A DNA stretch of 46,923 nucleotides from Alphaproteobacteria bacterium. Lineage in GTDB: Bacteria > Pseudomonadota > Alphaproteobacteria > Micropepsales > Micropepsaceae. The DNA is taken from the NCBI GenBank assembly GCA_020852655.1, contig JADZAI010000100.1:76135-123057 (forward strand), written 5' to 3'. Shown here piece by piece: positions 15,017-23,717 of the stretch. Below the pieces are notes generated by a model. The model saw nothing but the letters and a program-made list of their open reading frames with translations, was not told the DNA's origin and ran no database searches. Each line of letters opens with the position of its first letter. The first letter of the stretch is position 1. The position numbers and the translations under genes are program-made.

Positions 15017-15799
15017 TCAGCCCTTCGCCAGCAGCAGCTTCATCGCCTGCGCCGCATAGGCCCAGAGCTCCGGCGTGCCGGGCATCTGGTGCTTCATCCT
15101 GGGATCGGCCATCGCCTCGGCATTGAAGCGCGCTGCATTCTCCCAGAGGTCCTTGCGGCCGAGCGTGAATTTCTCCGCCGCCGCCCTCCAGCGCTGTACC
15201 CACGCCTGTGCCGCCGGGGCCGCCGGGTCGGTGCGGAGCAGCGTCTGCCCGTCGGCGAAGATGCCATCCCACTCGGCCTTGATTGCTGCCTGCTCAGGCG
15301 GCGTCAGCTCCCGCCGTAACAGTTCGCGCCGTTGATCCTCGGTGTAATGCTTCTTGGACAAGGCCTCGAGTTCGTCCGTCCACTTCATCTCCGGCATCGC
15401 GGTCTCCTTCGCCAGTTGCGCAAGATCGTCCGCCGACAGGGATGCGCCGCGGGCCAGTCGGGCCCGCGCCTCGCGCACGATCGCCAGAGCCGTCACCAGC
15501 TCCGTCTGGCGCGCTTCCAGGGCTTGCTCCTGCAAGGCGAGAACGGCACCGAGATCGCCGCGGAAACCGTGAAGCAGATCCCGCACGCGGGCGAGCGGCA
15601 GGCCGAGGCGCTTCATGGCGAGGACGGCCGCGAGCTGGGCCGCTTCCTTGTCACCATAGGCGCGCCAGCCCGCTTCGCTGCGGGGCGGCTGAAGCAGGCC
15701 TTCGCGCTCGTAGACGCGCAGCGCCTTCACCGTCACGCCGAAGCGCGCGGCAAAAGCGGCAGCGTTGTCTCCTGGCTTGGCCATCTTCACCCGGCGCAT
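15017..15799 (-). CDS. MerR-family regulator with TipAS effector domain
   Basis: Up to 260 residues; ATG 15799 or ATG 15784 (MAKPGDN) could start it. The N-terminal winged helix is MerR-like: AARFGVTVKALRVYEREGLL, QPPRSEAGWRAYGDKEAAQL, MKRLGLPLARVRDLL. A coiled linker helix (about 85-125) follows. The C-terminal domain (about 140-255) with WTDELEALSKKHYTEDQRRELL and WDGIFADGQTLL matches the TipAS antibiotic-binding domain. Such proteins activate promoters with overlong spacers when a ligand binds. No obvious target promoter was found next to it; the MFS gene behind it (53 bases between them) is transcribed in the same direction and may be its target. Confidence 0.85.
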   Translation of the reverse strand: MRRVKMAKPGDNAAAFAARFGVTVKALRVYEREGLLQPPRSEAGWRAYGDKEAAQLAAVLAMKRLGLPLARVRDLLHGFRGDLGAVLALQEQALEARQTELVTALAIVREARARLARGASLSADDLAQLAKETAMPEMKWTDELEALSKKHYTEDQRRELLRRELTPPEQAAIKAEWDGIFADGQTLLRTDPAAPAAQAWVQRWRAAAEKFTLGRKDLWENAARFNAEAMADPRMKHQMPGTPELWAYAAQAMKLLLAKG

Positions 15800-15852
15800 C
15801 CCTCATTGGACGCGCCAAGTCATGGAGCCGGACCTTGGGTCCGGCGCAAGCG

Positions 15853-17223
15853 CTATTGGGCCGGCGAAGGCATCGCAGCCTGGATTCTGAGCGCCCGCCG
15901 CTCGACGAGGCGGCGGATGCGGGCCTGACGCTCCCGTGTGATGGGGAAGTTCCAGAGCAGCAGGATCGAAAGGAAATAGAACGGCCACGGCATGACGATG
16001 TAGGTCAGCGTGAGGCCCCAGACGGCATCCGGCGCGTTGGCCATCGTCTGCGGGCTGAAGCCGAAGGAGGCGAGGATCATCAGCGCCAGGAAGCCCCCCA
16101 CCGCGTCCGCCAGCTTGCCGCCCATCGCCCAGAAGGCGAGCAGCAGACCAGCACGGGACTGACGCGAACGGAGTTCGTCGAGGTCAAGCACGTCGGCCGC
16201 GATCGACTGACCGAGCGTCGCCGCAGCCGAACCGCCGAGGCCGGCCAGCGCCATGATGAAGCACGAGAGGAAGAGGTCGCCCTTGGGCGCGAAGATGAGC
16301 GCCCCGAAGGTGACGACGCTCGACATCGATGCGAAGCACATCGCGCGGTGTTTCGATATGCGGTCGCCGACGATCACCCAGATCGGCACGCCGAGCACGG
16401 CGGTCAGAAGATAGACGATGACCGGGAGTCCGGAGGCGGGGCCTAGGCCCATGGCGAACAGGAAGAACCAAACCGTGGCGGCCGCATTGATGGCGGCCCC
16501 GATGCGTCCGACCACCGTCGCGCCGAGAATCCGCATGAAGGCGCCGTTGGAAGCGGCGACCTTGAGCCCCTTGAACCAGTCGACCCCCGTGCCGCTGTCG
16601 CGCACCGGCGGCTCGGGCACGAAGAAGCCGATCAGGAAGGCGCTGACCGGGAAGGCGATCAGCGACCAGAGTCCGAGCCCCTGCATGACGGGCGTCAGGC
16701 CCTCGGGCGTACCGGCGCCGCCGCCGGTGAGGATCGGCGCAATCGTCGCGATCAGGATGCCGGCGAACGTGAAGAGCGCGCGCCAGCCCGTGATGCGGGT
16801 GCGTTGCAGATAGTCGTTCGAAAGTTCGGCGCCCAAGGCCCCGTAGGGGATCGTGATCATCGTCAGGCCGAGATAGAAGACGACGATCCACAGGAGCACA
16901 TAGGCCCACGAGACGCCGGGCTCGGCAAACATGATCATGTAGATGCCGAGCATCTTCACCGGGATGCCGAGCAGGATGAACAGCTTCCGCCGCCCGATCG
17001 GGGCATTCACCGAGCGGTCCGACAGGATGCCGATGCAGGGGTCGATGAGGACGTCGGCGAGGCGCGCACCGAGCAGGATCCAGGCGAGGACCTGGATGTT
17101 GACGCCGATGTCGCCGCCGAAGAACGGCGTCAGATAGATCACGATCGGCAGGTCGGCGATCGCCAGCGGGAGGGCGATCTGGCCGTAGGACGCCAGTGAA
17201 AACGACGAGGGCTTCTTGGTCAT
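15853..17223 (-). CDS. GPH-family (MelB-like) MFS sugar:cation symporter
   Basis: A 456-residue transporter from ATG 17223 (MTKKPSS); an upstream in-frame start at 17262 would add 13 residues. It shows about twelve membrane helices and glycoside-pentoside-hexuronide features: LIDPCIGILSDRSVNAPIGRRKLFIL between helices 2 and 3, YGALGAELSNDYLQRTRITGWR in the central loop and DRISKHRAM in the second half. These take up glycosides or uronides with H+ or Na+. No glycoside hydrolase is close, so the substrate remains open. It follows the MerR gene region on the same strand in the opposite order (upstream of it). Confidence 0.88.
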   Translation of the reverse strand: MTKKPSSFSLASYGQIALPLAIADLPIVIYLTPFFGGDIGVNIQVLAWILLGARLADVLIDPCIGILSDRSVNAPIGRRKLFILLGIPVKMLGIYMIMFAEPGVSWAYVLLWIVVFYLGLTMITIPYGALGAELSNDYLQRTRITGWRALFTFAGILIATIAPILTGGGAGTPEGLTPVMQGLGLWSLIAFPVSAFLIGFFVPEPPVRDSGTGVDWFKGLKVAASNGAFMRILGATVVGRIGAAINAAATVWFFLFAMGLGPASGLPVIVYLLTAVLGVPIWVIVGDRISKHRAMCFASMSSVVTFGALIFAPKGDLFLSCFIMALAGLGGSAAATLGQSIAADVLDLDELRSRQSRAGLLLAFWAMGGKLADAVGGFLALMILASFGFSPQTMANAPDAVWGLTLTYIVMPWPFYFLSILLLWNFPITRERQARIRRLVERRALRIQAAMPSPAQ

Positions 17224-17527
17224 GTCATGCGCCGGGAACGACTCTCGGGGCGCGGAGCGCATTGGTCGCTCCCCTGGCGTTTGCGGCGTTTGGCGCCGTC
17301 ACAGCCCGACAAACTCGCATTCGCTCCCTCCGAGATCGCGGTGCTTAGTGACCGTTATAAATTCCACTCTGCGAGCGAATACCGACAAGCGCAAGGCTCA
17401 TGCGGTGCCGTCGGGGAACTCTTCCGCGCCCCGTCCATTCGTGAACTTTGGCAGCCCGCCGCATTGACACCGGCGGCTGAGCGTTTACGTCCTTCCCGTC
17501 CCTCACCTTCCCCTCGAAGAGTCGACC
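17224..17527. other. Intergenic region between divergent transporter and MipA genes
   Basis: 304 bases with no convincing gene. A more AT-rich patch (about 17340-17370, GTTATAAATTCC) probably holds a promoter for one or both genes, but no -35/-10 pair with good spacing was found. GAAGAG precedes the mipA-like ATG. Confidence 0.4.
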
Positions 17528-18322
17528 ATGAAGATCGCCTGCACGCTGATCGCCTTCGGCGCCGCCGCTGCGCTGGTTGCTCCCGCGGCTGCGGTACAAA
17601 AGCCGCGCTGGGAAGTCGGCATCGGCGCCGCCGGCACCTATCAACCCGCCTATTACGGCGCCAATGACTACAGCGCCGGCGGGTTTCCCATTGTCTATTT
17701 CAGCTATCGCGGCGACGACTTCAGCTTCCTGCCGAACGGCCTCTTCGATGTCGCGTCGTATGACAAGAGCCGTTTCGGCGTCGGCGTATCGTTCGACGTC
17801 ACGGGCGACATCAAGAGCAAGGACCGGCTCAATCTCGGCAAGATCGACTACGTGTTCGAGGCTGGCCCCGAGCTGACGGTGGCACTCCTGGCGACCGGGC
17901 GGTCGCGCATCGAACTGAACGTCGCCGGCCGCGCTGCCTATGAATGGAACGGCGACTTCGAAGGCTGGGTGCTCGAGCCCGAGCTGGCGTTCCTGACGAC
18001 GCTGACCAGCACAACCCGCCTCGGCCTGTCGGCCGCCCCGAAATTCGGGTTCGGCAAGTATAACGACTTCTTCTACTCGGCGCCGGCGGCCGGAACGCGG
18101 CCGGCCTTCGATGCCCAGGAAGGGTATCTCGGCACCGCGATCTCGCTGAAGCTGGTCAACGACGTCACCGACCGGCTGCGCATCAGCGGAGAAGTCACCG
18201 GTATCGTCGTCTCGGGCTCGAAGGTCGAGGACAGCCCGCTGGTCGAGGAAGATTTCAACTTCGCGGCCCGGATCGCCGTCACCTATTCGCTGTGGCAGTC
18301 CGACGAGATGGTCGACTACTGA
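17528..18322 (+). CDS. MipA/OmpV-family outer-membrane protein
   Basis: A 264-residue beta-barrel protein. The signal peptide is MKIACTLIAFGAAAALVAPA followed by AAV. The mature part begins WEVGIGAAGTYQPAYYGAND, the characteristic MipA/OmpV opening, with later strand segments FPIVYFSYRGDDFSFLPNGL and EGYLGTAISLKLVNDVTDRL, and ends in a strand finishing SLWQSDEMVDY. MipA in E. coli scaffolds MltA and PBP1B, but most family members are uncharacterised barrels, some induced by osmotic or metal stress. GAAGAG upstream of ATG 17528. Converges on the nucleoside transporter. Confidence 0.85.
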   Translation: MKIACTLIAFGAAAALVAPAAAVQKPRWEVGIGAAGTYQPAYYGANDYSAGGFPIVYFSYRGDDFSFLPNGLFDVASYDKSRFGVGVSFDVTGDIKSKDRLNLGKIDYVFEAGPELTVALLATGRSRIELNVAGRAAYEWNGDFEGWVLEPELAFLTTLTSTTRLGLSAAPKFGFGKYNDFFYSAPAAGTRPAFDAQEGYLGTAISLKLVNDVTDRLRISGEVTGIVVSGSKVEDSPLVEEDFNFAARIAVTYSLWQSDEMVDY

Positions 18323-18328
18323 ACCGCG

Positions 18329-19582
18329 TCACATCGGCATCGCGCCGATCGTCGCGCCGACCATGAGGCTGGCGAGCGTTCCCGAGATCAGCGAGCGCTG
18401 CGCCAGTTCCACGATCTCCTTGCGGCGCGCCGGCGCCAGGACGCTGACGCCGGCAATGGTGATGCCGACCGACGAGAAATTGGCAAAGCCGCAAAGCGCA
18501 TAGAGCATCATCAGGTCGCTGCGCGGCGAGAGTGAATCAACCGGCAGCGCCGCCTGGTGGAGATAAGCGACCACCTCGTTCAGGATGAATTTGAGGCCCA
18601 GAAGCTGGCCGGCATCGGCCGCCTCGTCCCAGGGGATGCCGATCAGCCAGGCGATCGGCGCGAAGAGCCAGCCGGCCATGCGCTCGAAGGTCAGCGGCGC
18701 GCCCCACACGTCGCCGAGATTGGCGAGCATATAGTTGGCGAGCGCGACCAGGGCGACCGCGACGATCAGCATCGCGATGATCTGGAGGAACATCGACAGC
18801 CCGTCCGTGGTGCCGCGGGTCACGGCGTCCATCGTGCTGTCGTAACTGTGCCCGATGCCGGCCTCGGCCGGTGTCGTCTCCGTGCCCGGGATCATGATGA
18901 GCGCAATCACAATCGACGCCGGCAGCGACAGGAACGACGCGATGATGATGTGCCCGAGCGCGGCCTCGCCGACCACAGGCGTCAGGATGATGGAATAGAG
19001 CACGAGGATGGTGCCGGCGGCGTTGGCCATGCCGCAGGAGAAGACGATGAAGAGCTCGCTGCGGGTCAGCCGCTCCAGGTATGGCTTGATGAGCAGCGGC
19101 GATTCGATGGTGCCGAGGAAGACGTTGGCGCCGCAACTGACGCCGACGGCGCCGCCGATGCCGAGGGTGCGGCGGAGCGCCCACGACATCACGCTCACGA
19201 CCGCCGGCAGCACGCGCCAGTGCCACATCACCGCCGACAGGGCGCCGATGACCATGAGGCTGGGCAATATCTGGAAGGCGAAGTTGCTGAGCGCGTTCGG
19301 ATCGGTGACCGCGAACGGCGGCGACGCGCCGCCGACATAGCCGAACACGAAGCTGGTGCCGGCCCGGGTAGCGATCTGGATGGCCTCGACGACGCCGTTG
19401 AGCGCGAGCAGCGCGTCGCGGATCAGCGGCACCTGGAGGAATATCGCCGCCAACACGAGCTGCGCCGCGAGCCCGGTCAACACGGTGCGCCACGGAAAGG
19501 CGCGCTTTCGCTCGCTGAACAGCCAGGCGATGGCGATCAGGGCGCAGATGCCGAGCGCGCTTTGGAGATTGAGAAGCGACAT
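18329..19582 (-). CDS. Concentrative nucleoside transporter (NupC/CNT family)
   Basis: A 417-residue membrane protein. ATG 19582 (MSLLNLQSALGICAL) is preferred to a TTG at 19609. The usual three parts are present: an N-terminal pair of helices with RKRAFPWRTVLTGLAAQ, a gate region (FVFGYVGG, FAFQILPSLMVIGAL) and a C-terminal transport core with GVSCGANVFLGTIESPLLIKPYL and GMANAAGTILVLY, the CNT signature sites for nucleoside and cation binding. It imports nucleosides with H+ or Na+. No nucleoside hydrolase or phosphorylase is near, so it looks like a solitary salvage gene. Confidence 0.92.
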   Translation of the reverse strand: MSLLNLQSALGICALIAIAWLFSERKRAFPWRTVLTGLAAQLVLAAIFLQVPLIRDALLALNGVVEAIQIATRAGTSFVFGYVGGASPPFAVTDPNALSNFAFQILPSLMVIGALSAVMWHWRVLPAVVSVMSWALRRTLGIGGAVGVSCGANVFLGTIESPLLIKPYLERLTRSELFIVFSCGMANAAGTILVLYSIILTPVVGEAALGHIIIASFLSLPASIVIALIMIPGTETTPAEAGIGHSYDSTMDAVTRGTTDGLSMFLQIIAMLIVAVALVALANYMLANLGDVWGAPLTFERMAGWLFAPIAWLIGIPWDEAADAGQLLGLKFILNEVVAYLHQAALPVDSLSPRSDLMMLYALCGFANFSSVGITIAGVSVLAPARRKEIVELAQRSLISGTLASLMVGATIGAMPM

Positions 19583-19642
19583 GCGGAGCCGGTGCGGAAT
19601 GTTGCGCAAACTCGCATAAGACGGGGGCGGCGCAAGCGCCTC

Positions 19643-19656
19643 TTACGTTGACGTAA
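19643..19656. promoter_or_regulatory. Palindrome TTACGT-N2-ACGTAA upstream of the SDR gene
   Basis: A perfect 6-base inverted repeat with a two-base centre, 92 bases before the SDR start and 60 bases before the divergent transporter start. It looks like the pseudo-palindromes I recall for LiuR-type MerR regulators of branched-chain and fatty acid breakdown, which would fit an acyl-CoA dehydrogenating SDR. The regulator match is from memory and unverified. Confidence 0.45.
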
Positions 19657-19747
19657 CGTCGCTTGATTTCAGGCACCGAGCGAGTCAGAAGCGGCGCCGT
19701 TCAGAAAAATGCCGCATCTCGCGGCCACATGTCCCGAGGAGAACACC

Positions 19748-20650
19748 ATGGCCATCCGCTTCGACGGCAAAGTCGCGATCGTAACCGGCGCCGGCGGCGG
19801 CCTCGGCCGCGCCCACGCCCTCGATCTGGCCCGTCGCGGCGCCAAGGTGGTGGTCAACGATCTCGGCGGTTCGGTCGACGGCACCGGCGGCGCCTCGGCC
19901 ATGGCCGACACGGTCGTCGCCGAGATCAAGGCGGCCGGCGGCGAAGCGATCGCCAACGGTGCGTCGGTCACGGACGACGCCGGCGTCGCCAACCTCGTGA
20001 AGCAGACGATGGATGCCTATGGCCGCATCGACATCCTGATCGCGAATGCCGGCATCCTGCGCGACAAGTCGTTCACGAAGATGGAGATCAAGGACTTCGA
20101 AGCCGTCCTCGCCGTCCACGTGATGGGCAGCGTGAAGCCGGCCAAGGCGGTCTGGGACATCATGAAGGCCCAGAAATACGGCCGCATCGTCGTCACGACC
20201 TCGTCGACCGGCCTCTACGGCAATTTCGGGCAGACGAATTACGGCGCCGCCAAGCTCGGCCTCGTCGGCTTCATGAACACGCTGAAGCTCGAAGGCCAGA
20301 AGGACAACATCAAGGTCAATGCGATCTCGCCGGTCGCGGTGACGCGCATGACCGAGAATCTGTTCCCGCCGGGTTCGAGCGAGCAGTTCGCGCCGAACCT
20401 CGTGACCCCCGGCGTCGTCTATCTCGTCAGCGAGGACGCGCCGACCGGCGTCGTCCTGACCGCCGGCGGTGGCGTCTTCTCAAAGGCCGAGATCATCGAG
20501 TCGAATGGCGTCTATCTCGGCAAGGATGGTGTCACCGCCGAAGAAGTCGCCGAGAACTGGGCCAAGATCTCGGACATGTCCGGCGCCAAGGCCTATTTCA
20601 TGGGCGGCGAGCAAACCGGCAAGTTCATCGAGCGCATGACGGGCAAGTAG
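19748..20650 (+). CDS. Short-chain dehydrogenase, 3-hydroxyacyl-CoA dehydrogenase type
   Basis: A 300-residue SDR, longer than the typical 250, preceded by GAGGAG before ATG 19748. The dinucleotide site is IVTGAGGGLGRAHAL (Gly14-Gly20) and NDLGGSVDGTGG, which matches the dehydrogenase domain of peroxisomal multifunctional enzyme type 2. LIANAGILRD follows. The catalytic residues are the Ser of TTSSTGLYGNFGQ, Tyr165 and Lys169 (NYGAAK). The C-terminal extension (about 240-300) reads VGVYLGKDG-like with EEVAENWAKI, again as in MFE-2 relatives. Predicted role: NAD-dependent oxidation of 3-hydroxyacyl-CoA in beta-oxidation. A candidate regulator palindrome lies upstream. Confidence 0.88.
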   Translation: MAIRFDGKVAIVTGAGGGLGRAHALDLARRGAKVVVNDLGGSVDGTGGASAMADTVVAEIKAAGGEAIANGASVTDDAGVANLVKQTMDAYGRIDILIANAGILRDKSFTKMEIKDFEAVLAVHVMGSVKPAKAVWDIMKAQKYGRIVVTTSSTGLYGNFGQTNYGAAKLGLVGFMNTLKLEGQKDNIKVNAISPVAVTRMTENLFPPGSSEQFAPNLVTPGVVYLVSEDAPTGVVLTAGGGVFSKAEIIESNGVYLGKDGVTAEEVAENWAKISDMSGAKAYFMGGEQTGKFIERMTGK

Positions 20651-20654
20651 GCCC

Positions 20655-21107
20655 CTACAGCTCCGCCAACACCGGCAGCCGGAAGACGATCCCCTGCTCC
20701 TGCGCCTTGCGCGCGAGCGAGGGATCGCAGGTCAGCAATTCGCCGCCCAGCTTGCGTGCCAACGCAAGATAGAGGCAGGCGAAGTAGCAATGCCCCGTCG
20801 CGATCGACAGCGTGAGCGCGGCGGGATGATGGTCATGCCGTTCGTGAATATCGATCGGCACGCGGTTGACGAGGCTGGTCCAGAAGGCCGACGACAGCCG
20901 ACCACCCTCCGCATCCAGCATCTTGCGCTGGACGCGCTTGGCGATCACCGCCTGCACCTCGGCTTGCAGCGCCGTCGGGCCGACAACGAACATGCCGAGC
21001 CGAAGCGCATGGCGGACGGCATCGCCCACCGGCCCGGCGCCAGGGTCGTTCATGACCCACGCGACGGCGGCGCTCGCATCGAGGATGAGATAGTCCCCCG
21101 CCCGCAT
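20655..21107 (-). CDS. PIN-domain protein, VapC-like, with a missing acidic residue
   Basis: A 150-residue PIN-domain protein. It opens YLILDASAAVAWVM (Asp10), has the second acidic site in ALQAEVQAVI (Glu50) and the fourth in LLTCDPSLARKA (Asp128). In the helix that normally reads YDCLYLALA, this protein has YFACLYLALA, so the third acidic position is Ala110. VapC nucleases need three or four acidic residues for their metal ions, so activity may be lost or reduced. The gene starts with ATG 21107 inside TAATG, overlapping the upstream antitoxin stop by one base. Confidence 0.8.
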   Translation of the reverse strand: MRAGDYLILDASAAVAWVMNDPGAGPVGDAVRHALRLGMFVVGPTALQAEVQAVIAKRVQRKMLDAEGGRLSSAFWTSLVNRVPIDIHERHDHHPAALTLSIATGHCYFACLYLALARKLGGELLTCDPSLARKAQEQGIVFRLPVLAEL

Positions 21108-21385
21108 TACGCGCGCGCCCTAAAGAGCCGCCGGGGCGTCCGCTCCGCCCTGAGTGCACGCAGGTCCGCTACGGCGGCAGCCATCGAACCGGTCTGGCCA
21201 TAGCGCGCCTCCATCGCAGCGTGGAATTGCGCCATCACGATGAAGACCGCGTCATGGGCGCGGCGCGTTTCCGCCACGAGGCGCGTCCGCAGATGGTTCT
21301 CGAGCGACGTAGCCTTCGCGTCGGCCTCGCGGCGATGGAAACTCACCACCCCCGCCGGCACATTGCTGATCGTCACCGCACGCAT
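21107..21385 (-). CDS. Ribbon-helix-helix antitoxin-like protein (VapB/FitA type)
   Basis: A 92-residue protein from ATG 21385 with a strong GAGGAGGG ribosome binding site. The N-terminus MRAVTISNVPAGVVSFHR, EADAKATSLENHLRTRLVAE fits the strand-helix-helix pattern of FitA-like antitoxins, although less exactly than the one at 228. The C-terminal part is basic with RRLFRARA at the end. Its stop overlaps the PIN gene start, as in VapBC operons. It should bind the PIN protein and the operon promoter. Assignment rests largely on context. Confidence 0.7.
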   Translation of the reverse strand: MRAVTISNVPAGVVSFHRREADAKATSLENHLRTRLVAETRRAHDAVFIVMAQFHAAMEARYGQTGSMAAAVADLRALRAERTPRRLFRARA

Positions 21386-21492
21386 TCGCCCTCCTCGCCC
21401 GACTCACATGCCGGCGTAAGAGCGACGGTTGATCAGGACGAAGATTCGGAAAATGAGGATTTTCGAAGGATTTTAACGAACGGCTGCGGCGC

Positions 21493-22083
21493 CTATTTGA
21501 TTGCGCGATAGGCGGCGAAGTCGATGTTCTCCGCGTAGGATTTGCGGATGTCGGCGGGTGCGCTGCCGGTGACTTTGATGTTGGTGCGCTTGTCGAAGAT
21601 GAAGTTGATGTCGCCGTTCGTCGGATCGATGAACGCCGTCTCGCCGCCGATGGTCTCGGGCTTGATGCCCATCATCTGGATCATGCTGGCGTCGGCATAC
21701 ATGCCGGACATCTGCTCAACGAGGTCGGAGTCGGCGAGGATGTCGATCTGGACCTGCGTGCCGTCGGCGGCGGCATAATAGCGGGTGATCGAAAGCCCGC
21801 CGCCCAGCGCCGCAAGCGACACCGGCGTCGAGTCGCCGTCATTGGCGGTCCAGCCGTCGAAGGGCTTGGGCAAGACCGCCCGGATCGCCTCGGCGTGCTT
21901 GGCCGATACCGAGACGATCGCCTTCTCAAGGGCGCGCCGGGCGTGCCCGTACTCGCCCGCGCCGTAGGCCGTACGGGCCTCGTCGAGCAAGGGCGCTGCG
22001 TCCGCAGGGGGCGGCGCCGTCTCGGCAACGGCCGGCAGCAGCATGGTCGTTGCGACAGCGATCACGAGATATTTGAGCATCAT
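21493..22083 (-). CDS. Secreted protein of unknown function
   Basis: A 196-residue protein with signal peptide MLKYLVIAVATTMLLPAVAE (ATG 22083 or 22080). After a proline-rich stretch, residues about 32-65 look like a TPR-like helix pair (LLDEARTAYGAGEYGHARRALEKAI). Then PKPFDGWTANDGD and LGGGLSITRYYAAADGTQVQIDI start a beta-rich domain that continues to the end (IGGETAFIDP, RTNIKVTGSA). Resembles a periplasmic family I have seen only as hypothetical. It diverges from the first peptide-binding gene. Confidence 0.6.
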   Translation of the reverse strand: MMLKYLVIAVATTMLLPAVAETAPPPADAAPLLDEARTAYGAGEYGHARRALEKAIVSVSAKHAEAIRAVLPKPFDGWTANDGDSTPVSLAALGGGLSITRYYAAADGTQVQIDILADSDLVEQMSGMYADASMIQMMGIKPETIGGETAFIDPTNGDINFIFDKRTNIKVTGSAPADIRKSYAENIDFAAYRAIK

Positions 22084-22157
22084 CGATCCCAGGGGAGTTG
22101 GCGCAGGAAACGGCGCAAGGCAGCATGTCTGCGAACCCCGCGCAAGCTGGGGGAGGG

Positions 22158-23717
22158 ATGGTCCGTAGTCTGATCCTTGCCGTTGCCGTGATGCTCGCAG
22201 CGCCCGCCCTGGCGGACGGCGTGCTGCGCCGCGCCAACGGCAACGAGCCCGGCACGCTCGACCCCCAGAAGTATACGCTCGTCTCGGAGGACACGATCGC
22301 GCGCGACCTGTTCGAGGGCCTCACCACGGAAGGCCCGGACAACGAGATCGTCCCGGGCCAGGCGGAGTCGTGGACGGTATCGACCGACGGGCTGGCCTGG
22401 ACCTTCCACCTAAGGGCCGGTCTCCTCTGGTCCGACGGCGCGCCGGTTGCGGCAGGTGATTTCGTGGCGGCGGCGCAACGGCTGGTCGATCCGGCGACCG
22501 CCGCCGGCCTGCCCGACTGGGGCCTCAAGCTGAAGAATGCCCGCGCCATCCTCGCGGGTACGATGCCGCCGGGTGAGCTGGGCATTTCGGCACCCGACGA
22601 CCGGACGGTGGTCGTCACGTTGTCCGAGCCATCGCCGCTAGTGCCGTATCTCTTCTCGCAGACGCCGCTGTTTCCCGTGCCGCGGCATGTGCTGGCAAAA
22701 ACCGGCGCGGCCTGGACGGCCGCCGGCACCATGGTCACGAACGGGCCGTACAGGCTCGACCAGTGGCTACCCTATGAGATGGTGCGGATCGTCAAGAACC
22801 CGCATTTCTGGCAGGCCGACCGCGTGCAGATCGAGGCCGTGGAGTTCTATCCCTCCGACGACCAGGAGGCGGCGCTCAAGCAGTTTCGCGCAGGGGCGAT
22901 CGATTTCATTCCCCAGGTCCAGCCCGCCAAGCTGGATTGGGCGCGGGCGATCTACCCTTCCGCGCTGGCGCTCGTGCCGATCATGCAGGTCCGGTATTTG
23001 TCGCTGAACCGGCGGGGAAACCTCTTCGATGACCTGCGGGTCCGGCGCGCCCTGGCGATGGCCCTGGATCGCGAGACGGTCGCGACGCGCCTGGTCCACG
23101 GCGGCGGCCAGCCGGCCTATGGGCTCGTGCCGCGCGGCATCAGGGGCTACGAAGGCGCGCTGTTCGACTTCGCCGGCCAGTCGCAGGCGGAACGCATGAC
23201 CGAGGCCCGGCGCCTGCTGCGCGAGGCTGGGTACGGCCCGGACCACCGGCTCAAGGTCGACCTGCGCGTGCCCAGCGAGGCCTGGACCCGGCCGGTCGCG
23301 AGCGCCCTCGTCTCGATGTGGGAGGCGGTTGGCGTCGACGTCTCGTTGCGGGCCGAGGAGGCCCGCGTCCACTATGCCGCCTTGCGCACCGGCGACTATG
23401 ACATCGCGCTGTCGTCCTGGTTCGCGAATGCCGATCCCGAGCAGTTTTTCTGGCTGTTCCAGACCGGCGGCGGCGTCAATGACGACAAATACTCGAACGC
23501 CGAGGTCGACCGGCTGTCGCATCAGGCGGACCGGACGCTCGACATGGCAGAGCGCTACCGCGTCTATGCGGCTGCCGAGAAGGTCCTGCTGGACGATGTG
23601 GGAACCATTCCCCTGTTCTGGACCGTTCAGGGGACGTTGACGTCCGACCGTGTACAAGGCCTGAAATTGCTGCCCGACAACTCGACGCGCAGCCGTTATG
23701 CCGTTCTCGTGAAGTGA
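22158..23717 (+). CDS. Oligopeptide ABC transporter substrate-binding protein (OppA type), copy 1
   Basis: A 519-residue SBP_bac_5 protein. ATG 22158 gives an ideal signal peptide (MVRSLILAVAVMLAAPALA), but ATG 22125 has a better spaced AAGG. The mature protein starts with the OppA-like RRANGNEPGTLDPQKY and continues through LFEGLTTEGPDN, FHLRAGLLWSDGAPVAAGDF, VTNGPYRLDQW and LKQFRAGAIDFIPQ. The ending RSRYAVLVK marks all three tandem copies. It binds peptides in the periplasm for an inner-membrane ABC transporter. There is no lipobox. The gene is coupled by a GTGA overlap to the next copy; no permease or ATPase gene is present in the window. Confidence 0.88.
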   Translation: MVRSLILAVAVMLAAPALADGVLRRANGNEPGTLDPQKYTLVSEDTIARDLFEGLTTEGPDNEIVPGQAESWTVSTDGLAWTFHLRAGLLWSDGAPVAAGDFVAAAQRLVDPATAAGLPDWGLKLKNARAILAGTMPPGELGISAPDDRTVVVTLSEPSPLVPYLFSQTPLFPVPRHVLAKTGAAWTAAGTMVTNGPYRLDQWLPYEMVRIVKNPHFWQADRVQIEAVEFYPSDDQEAALKQFRAGAIDFIPQVQPAKLDWARAIYPSALALVPIMQVRYLSLNRRGNLFDDLRVRRALAMALDRETVATRLVHGGGQPAYGLVPRGIRGYEGALFDFAGQSQAERMTEARRLLREAGYGPDHRLKVDLRVPSEAWTRPVASALVSMWEAVGVDVSLRAEEARVHYAALRTGDYDIALSSWFANADPEQFFWLFQTGGGVNDDKYSNAEVDRLSHQADRTLDMAERYRVYAAAEKVLLDDVGTIPLFWTVQGTLTSDRVQGLKLLPDNSTRSRYAVLVK

